Source of the DNA: Kutzneria buriramensis
Lineage (GTDB): Bacteria > Actinomycetota > Actinomycetes > Mycobacteriales > Pseudonocardiaceae
Length of the DNA stretch: 64,000 bases
Assembly (NCBI RefSeq): GCF_003387475.1
Contig: NZ_QUNO01000007.1
Span: 62,001 to 126,000 of the forward strand
Reading direction: 5' to 3'
Part shown: positions 54,309 through 61,925 of the stretch, piece after piece
Numbering within the stretch: position 1 is the stretch's first letter
How the letters are laid out: each line of letters begins with the position of its first letter
Translations under genes and position numbers: made by a program
Notes under the pieces: generated by a model
What the model was told of the DNA's origin: nothing
The model's input: the letters and a program-made list of their open reading frames with translations, nothing else
The model's database searches: none

Positions 54309-54340
54309 ACGGTAGTGATCACGCTTATTGTTGGGATATC
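54309..54340 (-). promoter_or_regulatory. SARP-type promoter of the dioxygenase-sbnA operon
   Basis: On the minus strand: heptamer GATATCC, 4 nt, AATAAGC, 8 nt, TACCGT. It lies 40 nt upstream of the dioxygenase ATG, inside the gap after the sbnB-like gene. The geometry is identical to the other SARP sites of the cluster. Confidence 0.72.
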
Positions 54341-54388
54341 GAGGAAGTCCACTGCTCCACCAGCCCCGGCGTTGCGTCCGCACGGCCG

Positions 54389-55417
54389 TCAGTACCGGCG
54401 CAGCTCGTGGAAGAAGTCGTCGATCACGGTCAGCTCGCCGGTCGCGCGCACGTCCTCGTAGACCTTGCGGCCGACGGCCAGGTCGAGCACGCCGAGACCG
54501 AAGGGCGAGAACACCACCGTGCCCTCGGCGGGGATGCCGACCGCACCGGTCATCACGTCGTACAGCGTGCCGGCCAGGAAGTCCCGGTTGCCGGTGAGCT
54601 GCTCGACCAGGTGCGGCGAGGTGTCGGCCTTGAGGCAGTGCTCGACGTCGTCGACGATGTTGACCGAGGACAGCAGGATCTCCGGCGCCAGGTCGCGCAG
54701 CGACACGTGCAGCACCACAGGGCCGTGCTCGAACCACGCCGGATCGGTCACGTGCGGCCGGCCGGCCACGGTCGCGAACACGATCAGGTCCGACTCGCGG
54801 ATCAGGTCCTCGATCCGCTCGTGCACGGTGATCCGGCCGGTCTCGCCGGACTCCTCCAGGTGCGCCCGGAAGCCGTCGGCGTGCTTGGGCTCGGTGTCGA
54901 AGATCCCGACGTTCTCGAACGACCAGCCGGTGCCGGCGAGGAAGGTCCTGATGTAGCGGGCGATCAGGCCGGTGCCGACGATGCCGAGCCGGGTGGGCCG
55001 GGTACGGGGCCGGGTCAGCCAGTCCGCGGCCAGCGCGGCCGAGGCGGCCGTCCGGGTGGCGCTGATGATCGAGCTCTCGATGCACGCGAACGGGTAGCCG
55101 GTGCGCTGGTCGTTGAGGATCAGCACGGCGGAGGCCCGCGGCACGCCGGCCGCCACGTTCTCCGGGAAGCTGGAGATCCACTTGAGTCCGTCGACCCTGG
55201 TGTCGCCGCCGATGGACGCGGGCAGCGCGATGATGCGCGCCGTCGGCCGGTCCGGGAACCGCAGGAAGTAGGACGGCGGGTTGACCGTGTCCCCGGCGCC
55301 GTGCGTGCGGTACGCGTACTCGATGAGCTCGACGACGTCCTTCTCGGCGCCGGCGAGCGCCCGCTGGACCTGGCCGCCCGAGATGACGGCGAACGGCGGG
55401 ACACTGAGTTCGGTCAT
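54389..55417 (-). CDS. sbnB: SbnB-like N-(2-amino-2-carboxyethyl)-glutamate dehydrogenase
   Basis: A 342-residue member of the ornithine cyclodeaminase/mu-crystallin family. The Rossmann glycine loop is GIVGTGLIA (145-153). Family blocks KWISSFPENVAAGVPRASAVLIL and CIESSIISATRTAA precede it, and VSLRDLAPEILLSS and AVGIPAEGTVVFSPFGLGVLDLA follow. By analogy to SbnB, it oxidatively cleaves the SbnA product to L-2,3-diaminopropionate and 2-oxoglutarate, the latter usable by the adjacent dioxygenase. It begins 26 nt after the NRPS gene and shares its transcript. Confidence 0.85.
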   Translation of the reverse strand: MTELSVPPFAVISGGQVQRALAGAEKDVVELIEYAYRTHGAGDTVNPPSYFLRFPDRPTARIIALPASIGGDTRVDGLKWISSFPENVAAGVPRASAVLILNDQRTGYPFACIESSIISATRTAASAALAADWLTRPRTRPTRLGIVGTGLIARYIRTFLAGTGWSFENVGIFDTEPKHADGFRAHLEESGETGRITVHERIEDLIRESDLIVFATVAGRPHVTDPAWFEHGPVVLHVSLRDLAPEILLSSVNIVDDVEHCLKADTSPHLVEQLTGNRDFLAGTLYDVMTGAVGIPAEGTVVFSPFGLGVLDLAVGRKVYEDVRATGELTVIDDFFHELRRY

Positions 55418-55443
55418 GCTTCTGCTCCGTATTCGCTACGCGG

Positions 55444-57816
55444 TCAGCCGGCGATCCGGCGGTCGATGACGTCCGCGAGGTCGGCCAGCACCGGGTGCTC
55501 GGTCAGGTCCGGCAGCGACACCACGCGGTCCAGGCCGATCATCAGCCGGACCGCGGCCAGCGACGTGCCGCCGCGGTGGAAGAAGTTGTCGTGCCGGCCG
55601 ATCTGCTCCTCGGCGATGCCCAGCACCGTCGACCACTCCCGGGCCAGCCGCCGCTCGGTGTCGGTGGTCGGCACCGCCCGGGACGGCGCGTCGTCGTCGA
55701 CCTCGCCGGCCAGCCGGACCAGGGTCTTCTTGTCGGTCTTGCCGTTGCTCGTCAACGGGAACTCGTCGAGCACGTGGAACCGCGCGGGAACCATGTACTC
55801 GGGCAGCCAGCCGGCCAGCGTGGTCCGCACCGTCTCGGCCGTGACGTCGGCCGCCCGGTAGAACGCGACGAGACGGCTCGCGTTGCCCTCGCCGACGACC
55901 ACCACGGCCGCGTCCCGCACGCCGTCGACCCGCAGCAGCCGGTTCTCGACCTCGTCGATCTCCACCCGGAAGCCCCGGATCTTGACCTGGGCGTCCCGTC
56001 GGCCGAGGTACTCCAGCCTGCCGTCCGGGCTCCAGCGGCCGAAGTCGCCGGTCCGGTAGAGCCGCCCGCCGTCCCGCGCGGGATCGGGCAGGAACGCCAG
56101 CTTCGTGCGCTGCTCGTCGTTGATGTAACCGCGCCCGACGCACACGCCGGCGGCCACGATCTCGCCCGGCGCGCCCAGCGGCACCGGCCGCAGCCATTCG
56201 TCGACGATGGTGATCAGCACGTTGTTGACCGGCGGGCCGAGCGAGATGCGGTCGCCGGTCGGCGGGCCGGCCAGCACCTCGTGGTTGGTGTCGTCCGAGG
56301 TCTCGGTGAGGCCGTAGGCGTTGACCACCTTGATCCAGGGGAAGCGCGCGAACCAGCGGCGCACCAGCTCGGCCTTGAGCGCCTCGCCGGTGGTGGACAC
56401 GACGCGCAACCGCCCGAGATCGCCCTGCTGGCCCTCGAACCGGGCCAGCACCACGTCCAAATAGGACGGCACGACCTGGAGCACCTCGACCTCGCCGAGC
56501 ACGACCTCGTCGACGAAGCGGTTCACGTCGAGCACCGAGTCCTGGCCGATGACGACGGTCCGGCCGCCGACCAGCAGCGCGGAGATCAGCTGCCACAACG
56601 AGATGTCGAAGCACTGCGGCGCGGTCTGGGCGACCACGGTGCCCGCGGTGATGGCGAGGTCGTCGATCTTGGCGAACAGGTGGTTGAGCATGCCGGCGTG
56701 CTCGCACATGGCGCCCTTGGGCTCGCCGGTCGAACCCGAGGTGAAGTAGATGTACGCGAGCTGATCCGCCGCCACGGGCACCCCGACGTCGTGCGTCGGC
56801 CCCACGTCGACACAGTCGTCGACCGCCAGCACGGTCAGCTTCGCGTCGGCCACCGCGGTGACCAGGGCCCAGTGGACCGGTTCGATCAGGGCGAACCGGC
56901 AGTCGCTGCGCCCCACCATGGCGGCGACGCGGTCGGCCGGGAAGTGCGGCTCGATCGGCAGATACGCGCCGCCGGCCTTGAAGACGCCGAGCACGCAGGC
57001 CAACCAGTCCAGGTTGCGGTCGGTGATCACCGCGACGACGTCCTCGGGCCGAAGTCCCTTGCCCAGCAGCGCGTGCGCGATGCGGTTCGCCCGCTCGTTC
57101 AACGCCCGGTAGGTCAGGTGTTCGCCCGCGAACGACGCGGCGACCGCGTCCGGGTGCTCGCGCACTCGCTGCTCGAACGCCTCGTGCGCGCGCAGATCCG
57201 GCAGGTCGCGGTGCGGCCCGGCCAGTTCACGCTCCTGGTAGGCCAGTTCCTCGGCCGACAGCAGGTTTTCCGCCTCCTGCGCGCCGTCGGGGTCGGCGAC
57301 CATGGCCCGCAATGCCGCGAGGTGGTAACCGGCCAGCCGAGCCGCGTACGCCTCGTCGGCGACGTCGGTGCGGTAGGTCAGCCGCAGCCGGGCCGAGTTG
57401 TGGTCCAGCGCGACGCAGAGCACCGTCCCGTCCGGCAGCCGGTCCCGGGCGGCGCCGATCGTGTCCACGACCGTCTCGGCCGCCGGGCCGTCGCCGAACT
57501 CGGCGTTGTGCGCGGCGCGGATCAACTCCGACCAGGGCCCGTCGGGCACCGGCAGGTCGCACGAGGCAACCCCGTCGGCGACGGCCCGTCCGCACGACAC
57601 CCGTGACTCGCCGGTCAGCCTGCGCAGCACCGCCGCGTGCGCGGCCAGCAGCACGGCCGAATCCAGCACTTCGAGTTCGCGCGCGAGCTTGCTCACCGCC
57701 GCCACGAGTTCGTCGAGCTCGCCGACGACGTGGTCGCCGAACTCGCCGGCGGAACGGTCCCGATCCGCGACCCACCGCGGAATCCTTGTCACGCCAGCCT
57801 GCGTCAGCGCAGTCAC
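55444..57816 (-). CDS. stand-alone NRPS: truncated C-like, adenylation, thiolation (predicted DAP-loading)
   Basis: A 790-residue protein, GTG 57816 with GGAGGAG. Residues 1-~205 look like the C-terminal half of a condensation domain without an HHxxxDG motif. Residues ~215-690 are an adenylation domain (core YFTSGSTGEPKG, A5 NAYGLTETSDD, A8 YRTGDFGRWSPDG). The thiolation domain carries Ser752 in NFFHRGGTSLAAVRL. My alignment to GrsA gives specificity residues D,I,W,Q,S,T,A,D,D,K; two Asp at the pocket base fit a basic diamino acid. I recall a close code for 2,4-diaminobutyrate. With SbnA/B next door, L-DAP is the likely substrate. No thioesterase. Carrier-tethered oxidation by the dioxygenase or others is plausible. 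Confidence 0.88.
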   Translation of the reverse strand: MTALTQAGVTRIPRWVADRDRSAGEFGDHVVGELDELVAAVSKLARELEVLDSAVLLAAHAAVLRRLTGESRVSCGRAVADGVASCDLPVPDGPWSELIRAAHNAEFGDGPAAETVVDTIGAARDRLPDGTVLCVALDHNSARLRLTYRTDVADEAYAARLAGYHLAALRAMVADPDGAQEAENLLSAEELAYQERELAGPHRDLPDLRAHEAFEQRVREHPDAVAASFAGEHLTYRALNERANRIAHALLGKGLRPEDVVAVITDRNLDWLACVLGVFKAGGAYLPIEPHFPADRVAAMVGRSDCRFALIEPVHWALVTAVADAKLTVLAVDDCVDVGPTHDVGVPVAADQLAYIYFTSGSTGEPKGAMCEHAGMLNHLFAKIDDLAITAGTVVAQTAPQCFDISLWQLISALLVGGRTVVIGQDSVLDVNRFVDEVVLGEVEVLQVVPSYLDVVLARFEGQQGDLGRLRVVSTTGEALKAELVRRWFARFPWIKVVNAYGLTETSDDTNHEVLAGPPTGDRISLGPPVNNVLITIVDEWLRPVPLGAPGEIVAAGVCVGRGYINDEQRTKLAFLPDPARDGGRLYRTGDFGRWSPDGRLEYLGRRDAQVKIRGFRVEIDEVENRLLRVDGVRDAAVVVVGEGNASRLVAFYRAADVTAETVRTTLAGWLPEYMVPARFHVLDEFPLTSNGKTDKKTLVRLAGEVDDDAPSRAVPTTDTERRLAREWSTVLGIAEEQIGRHDNFFHRGGTSLAAVRLMIGLDRVVSLPDLTEHPVLADLADVIDRRIAG

Positions 57817-57888
57817 ATGCTCCTCCAGCCACTGCGCGGGACCGGCGCGGTCCGACGCGGAAACACGGCACGAAGTGATCCGCCGAGA

Positions 57889-57920
57889 ACGCTAGGCGGC
57901 GACGATTTCCGGTTGTTATC
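57889..57920 (-). promoter_or_regulatory. SARP-type promoter of the NRPS-sbnB operon
   Basis: On the minus strand: GATAACA, 4 nt, GAAATCG, 8 nt, TAGCGT. A third AT-rich heptamer (AAAAAGC) is in register 11 bp further upstream. It lies between the NOS stop and the NRPS start. Confidence 0.78.
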
Positions 57921-57957
57921 GGCTGCTTTTTCGCCAGGTGCCGGGCGTGAGCGCGGC

Positions 57958-59139
57958 TCAGTCCGCCAGGCCGCCCGGCACGAGCACCGGCGCGGCGTGA
58001 CGCTTCGGGCTGACCGGCTCCGCGAAGTAGCGCGGCCCGCCCTGCTGCCCGCGCTGAGCGGCCTCGGGGTCGACGAAGAACTGCGGGCCGGTGGTCTCGG
58101 GGTCGTCGTAGTAGCGGTGGAAGACCGGAGTGAGCCCACCGGACATCGGCGGCACGATCCAGCTCCAGTCGACCGGGCAGCCGCGGCCCGCGCGCTCCTC
58201 CTTGGCCACGTGGGCCAGGAAGTGGCGCGATTCGCTGTGGTGGTCGGTGATCGTGACGCCGTCCTCGGCGTACGAATGCAGCACGGCGCGATTGATTTCG
58301 ACCGCCGCCCGGTCACGCCAGAGCGTGCGGTCGTCCGAGGTGTCCAGACCGAGCCGCTCGGCGATGACCTCGAGCAGGTTGTAGCGGTCGATGTCGGTGA
58401 GGTTGCGCGCGCCGATCTCGGTGCCCATGTACCAGCCGTTGAACGGCGCGGCCGGATAGCTGACGCCGCCGATGTCCAGACGCATGTTGCTGATCGCCGG
58501 CACCGCGTGCCACCGCAGGCCGAGTTCGGCGAACCACGCGAAGTCCGGGTGCCGCAGCGGCACCTCCCGGATCACCTCGCGGGGCAGGGTGAACAGCTGC
58601 TGGCCCTCGTGGCGGGTCTCGATGAGCAGCGGCAGGATGTCGAACGCGCCCTGCGTTGTGGGCGGTTCCCAGCCCATCGCCGTGACCGTCGTGGTGAAAC
58701 CGGTGTAGAGGGGGTCACCGACGACGGTGCCGTCGGGCTGGCCGTACCCGGCGTAGCGGATGAGCTGGTCGTTGTAGATCCGCGGCGCGGGCGCCTCCGG
58801 CCGGTCCGGCGCGAAGACGCTCATCACCGGGCGGATCTTGCCGTTGTTGGTGGCCAGCCGCAGGTGCTCCGCGCAGTGCTCGGCGATGCTGCTCGCGTCG
58901 CGGACCGAGCGCAGGTCCCGCACGCGCAGGCTCTTCCAGTAGAGCCGGCCGATGCAGCGGGCGCTGTTGCGCCACGCCACCCGGGCGCCGAAGGTGAGCT
59001 CGTCCTCGGTGTGCCGGTACGTGCCGGTCTCGTCGATCTCCGCGCGGATCCAGGCGATCCGGTCGTGGACCGGGCCGGCGTCCGGGTTCTCGGCGTGGAA
59101 CAGTTCGATGAACTCCGCCGCCGCGGCGAGGTCAGTCAC
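57958..59139 (-). CDS. nos: nitric oxide synthase oxygenase
   Basis: A 393-residue bacterial NOS oxygenase domain, of normal size, with no reductase domain. The heme thiolate is Cys62 in WRNSARCIGRLYW. Glu241 in FNGWYMGTEIGARNL should bind the arginine guanidinium. Further NOS blocks are present (YAGYGQPDGTVVGDP, WHAVPAISNMRLDIGG and a C-terminal DWSWIVPPMSGG). It converts L-arginine to citrulline and NO, with electrons from a cellular reductase. NOS is rare in biosynthetic clusters; known cases feed NO to nitration (thaxtomin, rufomycin) or N-N bond formation. Here it is the first gene of a SARP-controlled block with DAP and NRPS genes. Confidence 0.95.
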   Translation of the reverse strand: MTDLAAAAEFIELFHAENPDAGPVHDRIAWIRAEIDETGTYRHTEDELTFGARVAWRNSARCIGRLYWKSLRVRDLRSVRDASSIAEHCAEHLRLATNNGKIRPVMSVFAPDRPEAPAPRIYNDQLIRYAGYGQPDGTVVGDPLYTGFTTTVTAMGWEPPTTQGAFDILPLLIETRHEGQQLFTLPREVIREVPLRHPDFAWFAELGLRWHAVPAISNMRLDIGGVSYPAAPFNGWYMGTEIGARNLTDIDRYNLLEVIAERLGLDTSDDRTLWRDRAAVEINRAVLHSYAEDGVTITDHHSESRHFLAHVAKEERAGRGCPVDWSWIVPPMSGGLTPVFHRYYDDPETTGPQFFVDPEAAQRGQQGGPRYFAEPVSPKRHAAPVLVPGGLAD

Positions 59140-59196
59140 GTCGGTCCTCCCAACGGGAAACGCCTCGGCGGGCGTTGTCGATGTTGCCTCGGTTCG

Positions 59197-59228
59197 ACGC
59201 TAGCCACTGGGAGTATTGGCCGAATATC
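59197..59228 (-). promoter_or_regulatory. SARP-type promoter of the NOS gene
   Basis: On the minus strand: GATATTC, 4 nt, AATACTC, 8 nt, TAGCGT, with a further possible heptamer AAAAGCG in register upstream. It lies 57 nt from the NOS ATG, back-to-back with the promoter of the SARP gene. Confidence 0.75.
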
Positions 59229-59270
59229 GAGTCGCTTTTGGACGGTCGGCGGGGGCGCGGGTGCCGGGCC

Positions 59271-59302
59271 GATACCGAAGCGAAAACGGCCGGCCCTAGC
59301 CT
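59271..59302 (+). promoter_or_regulatory. SARP-type promoter of the regulator gene itself
   Basis: GATACCG, 4 nt, GAAAACG, 8 nt, TAGCCT, 57 nt before the GTG of the SARP gene. The same geometry as the pathway genes suggests positive autoregulation. Confidence 0.72.
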
Positions 59303-59359
59303 GGCCCCGGGCTGCGGCGTGACTCTCGGGACGTCCCCGGTCGAAGGAGGCGTTGTCGG

Positions 59360-60124
59360 GTGGGTGTGGTGGTGGAGTTCGGCATTCTCGGCCCACTGGT
59401 GGTGCGGGTGGACGGCCGGCGCGTCGAGATCACGGCCCACCGTGAGATCGCGATCCTGGCCGCCCTGTTGTGCCGCGCCGACCAGGTGGTGTCCACCGAC
59501 CAACTCGTCGACGTCGTGTGGACCGGCGACCTGCCGGCGAACCCGGCGAACCAGATCGCCATCTGCGTGCTGTCGCTGCGCCGCAAGCTGGTGTCCTTCG
59601 GCGCGCCGGCCGACCTCATCGCCACCCAGCCGCCCGGCTACCTGGTGCAACTCGGCGACGCCCGACTGGACACCAGGCGCGTCCAGTCGCTGACTGCCGC
59701 CGCGACCGCCGCCGAGGTGGCCGGGGACCGAGTGGAAGCCCTGGCGCACTTGCGGACCGCGGTCGATCTCTGGCGTGGCCCGGTGCTGCCGAGCCTGGCC
59801 AACACCAGCCTGGCGCCGGAGATCGTGCGGTGGGAGGAGCGGCGGGCCGCCTTGTTCGACCGCCGCGTCCAGCTCGAGTTGGACCTGGGGCGTCATCGCG
59901 ACGTGATCGGCGAGCTGTCCGCGGTGGTGGCCGAGCAGGGGCTGCGGGAGCGGCCGCGGGAGCAGCTGATGATCGCGCTGTGCCGGGCCGGCCGCCCGTC
60001 CCAGGCGCTGAGCGTGTACCGCGTGACCAGGAAGATGTTCCTCGACGAGCTCGGCATCGAACCGAGCAGCCAGCTCCGCCGGCTGTACGAGGCCATCCGG
60101 TCCGGCGCCCTGCGCGGCGCGTGA
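59360..60124 (+). CDS. SARP-type pathway activator (OmpR-like DNA binding plus BTAD)
   Basis: A 254-residue protein of the small SARP class from GTG 59360 with AAGGAGG nine bases upstream. The OmpR-type winged helix covers about residues 1-95 (FGILGPLVVRVDG, then LVDVVWTGDLPANPANQIAICVLSLRRKL). The bacterial transcriptional activation domain covers about 100-245, ending in FLDELGIEPSSQLRRLYEAI. SARPs bind 11-bp-period direct repeats next to minus-10 and recruit polymerase. Eight promoters of that form surround it, so it is the cluster-situated activator, probably self-activating. No NB-ARC or TPR extension. Confidence 0.92.
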   Translation: MGVVVEFGILGPLVVRVDGRRVEITAHREIAILAALLCRADQVVSTDQLVDVVWTGDLPANPANQIAICVLSLRRKLVSFGAPADLIATQPPGYLVQLGDARLDTRRVQSLTAAATAAEVAGDRVEALAHLRTAVDLWRGPVLPSLANTSLAPEIVRWEERRAALFDRRVQLELDLGRHRDVIGELSAVVAEQGLRERPREQLMIALCRAGRPSQALSVYRVTRKMFLDELGIEPSSQLRRLYEAIRSGALRGA

Positions 60125-60165
60125 AATCGCCGAGAAATCGCCCCAAAATGCGGTTCGCCTAACTT
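60123..60165 (+). promoter_or_regulatory. SARP-type promoter of the FMN enzyme gene
   Basis: Three heptamers at 11-bp period: GAAATCG (60123), GAAATCG (60134) and AAAATGC (60145), then 8 nt and TAACTT. The first begins inside the stop codon of the SARP gene. Confidence 0.72.
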
Positions 60166-60208
60166 GCTCGGGGAACATCGGGAACTTCGCTGGGGGAGTG
60201 TGGCGCGC

Positions 60209-60247
60209 ATGGTCAGGCCGCTGGGTGACGGCGCGAGTCCGACGTGA
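60209..60247 (+). CDS. possible 12-codon leader ORF overlapping the FMN enzyme start
   Basis: ATG 60209 follows GGGGGAG and encodes MVRPLGDGASPT, ending in a TGA that overlaps GTG 60244 by 4 nt. It would couple translation of the FMN enzyme to termination of the leader. The FMN enzyme has no good ribosome site of its own, which supports coupling. Alternatively, the leader could be accidental. Confidence 0.4.
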   Translation: MVRPLGDGASPT

Positions 60248-61491
60248 CCCCTTCGCGCGCCCCGGGCCTTCCCGTCGGGGAGATCCGGTCGAGGGCCCGG
60301 GACGGCGTCCAGGCCGTCTTTCCTCCCTGTGACACCTATGGCAATGTGCTGTTCGGCGCGGCCGGAGTCGACGGATCCTCGGGCTATGTCGACGACATCG
60401 ACGCCGCCCGGCTGGTCCCGTCGATATTCGTGCCGCAACGCCTGGAGAAGCTGATCGAGGTCGGCCGCGAGCCGATGCACGGCGACGTGTCGCTGGACAC
60501 CACGATCGGCGGTTTCCGCGCGGCGATGCCCGTCTACGTGTCGGCGCTCGCCCCGCCGGTGGACGCGGCCGACGAACTCGGGTTGGCGCTGTGCCGACAG
60601 GCGGGCCGCCTCGGCCTGCCGATGGTGATCGGCCAGACGGTGCTGCCGAACTGCCACGACCGGCTGGCGCCCGGCGCCGAGCTGCCGGTGCTCGCGCGGA
60701 TCCGCTCGTACGTGGCGGAACTCCCGGCCGGCTACGGCGGGGTGGTGGTGCAGCAGGCCGCGCAGGACGCCGACACGGAGATGTGGCAGCTGGTCTACCG
60801 GGATCCCGCGGTGCGACCGCTGCTGGACAGCGGCCGGCTGGCGCTGGAATTCCGAGTCGGGCAAGGGGCGGCGCCGGGACTCGGCAGCATGGCGGTCGTC
60901 GCCGACGGCACGGTCGGCGAGTCCGCGTACCGCCACCTGGTCGCGCCGGCACACCGTCCGGAGCAGGCGGTGTGGGCCGGCAATCCCGGCACGGTCACGG
61001 GGGAGATGCTGCGGGAGCTGATCCGCCTGATGCGGGACCGCTTCCCGCTGGCGCGGGCGTGGATCAAACTGCCGCCCGGCCGGGACGTGCTGGAGGCCGC
61101 GCTGACGGCGTGGCACGGTGGGGCCGACGCGGTGACCGTGGACGGCGGCGAGGCCGGCACCGCATGGGCCCCGTACCGGTTTCTCGACCACGTGGGGCTG
61201 TCGCTGGGGGACTGCCTGCGGCGGATCGGCCGCCAGTCCGCCTGTCTGCTCGTGAGCGGCCGGATGTGGGAGGGGACCCGGGCGGTCAAGTCGATCGCGT
61301 TGGGGGCCACCGCGATCGGGCTCGGCCGGGCCGCGGTGCTGGCCGTCGAGGAGGATCCGGCGGAGGGACTGGTCCGACTGGTCCAGTGCCTGGAACTGGA
61401 GATGCGGCTGCTCATCAGCGCGATGGGCAAGTACTCGCCGCGCACGCTGGACGTCACCGACGTGCAGTGGCCGCACTGCGCGGGCTGCTGA
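60244..61491 (+). CDS. glutamate-synthase-like FMN-dependent TIM-barrel oxidoreductase
   Basis: A 415-residue protein from GTG 60244. The C-terminal half matches the FMN-binding domain of glutamate synthase: WIKLPPGRDVLEAA (about 275-288), ADAVTVDGGEAGTAWAPYRFLDHVGL (about 294-320) and CLLVSGRMWEGTRAVKSIALGATAIGLGR (about 335-365). The end, DVQWPHCAGC, keeps a Cys pair where the parent enzyme has an iron-sulfur ligand region. No amidotransferase domain is present, so it is not a full glutamate synthase. It could transfer ammonia, reduce an imine or nitroso group, or oxidise an amino-acid-like intermediate. The substrate is unknown; under SARP control with MbtH and NRPS. Confidence 0.72.
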   Translation: MTPSRAPGLPVGEIRSRARDGVQAVFPPCDTYGNVLFGAAGVDGSSGYVDDIDAARLVPSIFVPQRLEKLIEVGREPMHGDVSLDTTIGGFRAAMPVYVSALAPPVDAADELGLALCRQAGRLGLPMVIGQTVLPNCHDRLAPGAELPVLARIRSYVAELPAGYGGVVVQQAAQDADTEMWQLVYRDPAVRPLLDSGRLALEFRVGQGAAPGLGSMAVVADGTVGESAYRHLVAPAHRPEQAVWAGNPGTVTGEMLRELIRLMRDRFPLARAWIKLPPGRDVLEAALTAWHGGADAVTVDGGEAGTAWAPYRFLDHVGLSLGDCLRRIGRQSACLLVSGRMWEGTRAVKSIALGATAIGLGRAAVLAVEEDPAEGLVRLVQCLELEMRLLISAMGKYSPRTLDVTDVQWPHCAGC

Positions 61492-61500
61492 GAAGCGCGT

Positions 61501-61533
61501 GATAACTGGGCGATAGGGGCCGTTCCCTAGCCT
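61501..61533 (+). promoter_or_regulatory. SARP-type promoter of the MbtH gene
   Basis: GATAACT, 4 nt, GATAGGG, 9 nt, TAGCCT. The extra base in the gap is the only deviation among the eight sites. It lies just after the FMN enzyme stop. Confidence 0.72.
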
Positions 61534-61573
61534 CGGCGCAGAGTTCGAGTTCGAGAAGCCGAGGAGTCGGGTG

Positions 61574-61795
61574 ATGACCAATCCGTTCGAGGTCGAAGAC
61601 GGTACCTACCTGGTGCTGGTCAACGACGAGGGGCAACGCTCGCTGTGGCCGTCCTTTGTGGACGTTCCCGCCGGCTGGACGGTGGCCCACGGCGGCGACA
61701 CCCGCCAGGCCTGCCTGGACTACATCGAGCGGACCTGGACCGACATGCGTCCGGCCAGCCTGGTCGCGTTCATGGAGGCCGCGGCGCGGGACTGA
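61574..61795 (+). CDS. mbtH: MbtH-like protein
   Basis: A 73-residue protein (GTG 61571 is an alternative start), preceded by GAGGAG. It has the MbtH signature with three Trp residues, [17 protein letters not shown] and [11 protein letters not shown]. MbtH proteins bind adenylation domains and are often needed for their folding or activity. Located between the FMN enzyme and the second NRPS, it probably serves both NRPS adenylation domains of the cluster. It has a SARP-type promoter of its own. Confidence 0.95.
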   Translation: MTNPFEVEDGTYLVLVNDEGQRSLWPSFVDVPAGWTVAHGGDTRQACLDYIERTWTDMRPASLVAFMEAAARD

Positions 61796-61805
61796 CTCCG
61801 CGGCC

Positions 61806-61848
61806 GATACGCGGCGGATAACGCTCCGAAAGTCCACGTCCATACCGT
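61806..61848 (+). promoter_or_regulatory. SARP-type promoter of the second NRPS gene
   Basis: Three heptamers at 11-bp period: GATACGC (61806), GATAACG (61817) and GAAAGTC (61828), then 8 nt and TACCGT. It lies between the MbtH stop and the NRPS start. Confidence 0.78.
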
Positions 61849-61925
61849 GTCCCGGAGATGCTCGGCGGTCCGGCACGGCCCGCCGAGCCGACCCTGGCAC
61901 GGGGACGGAGTAGGAGTTCAGCGGC

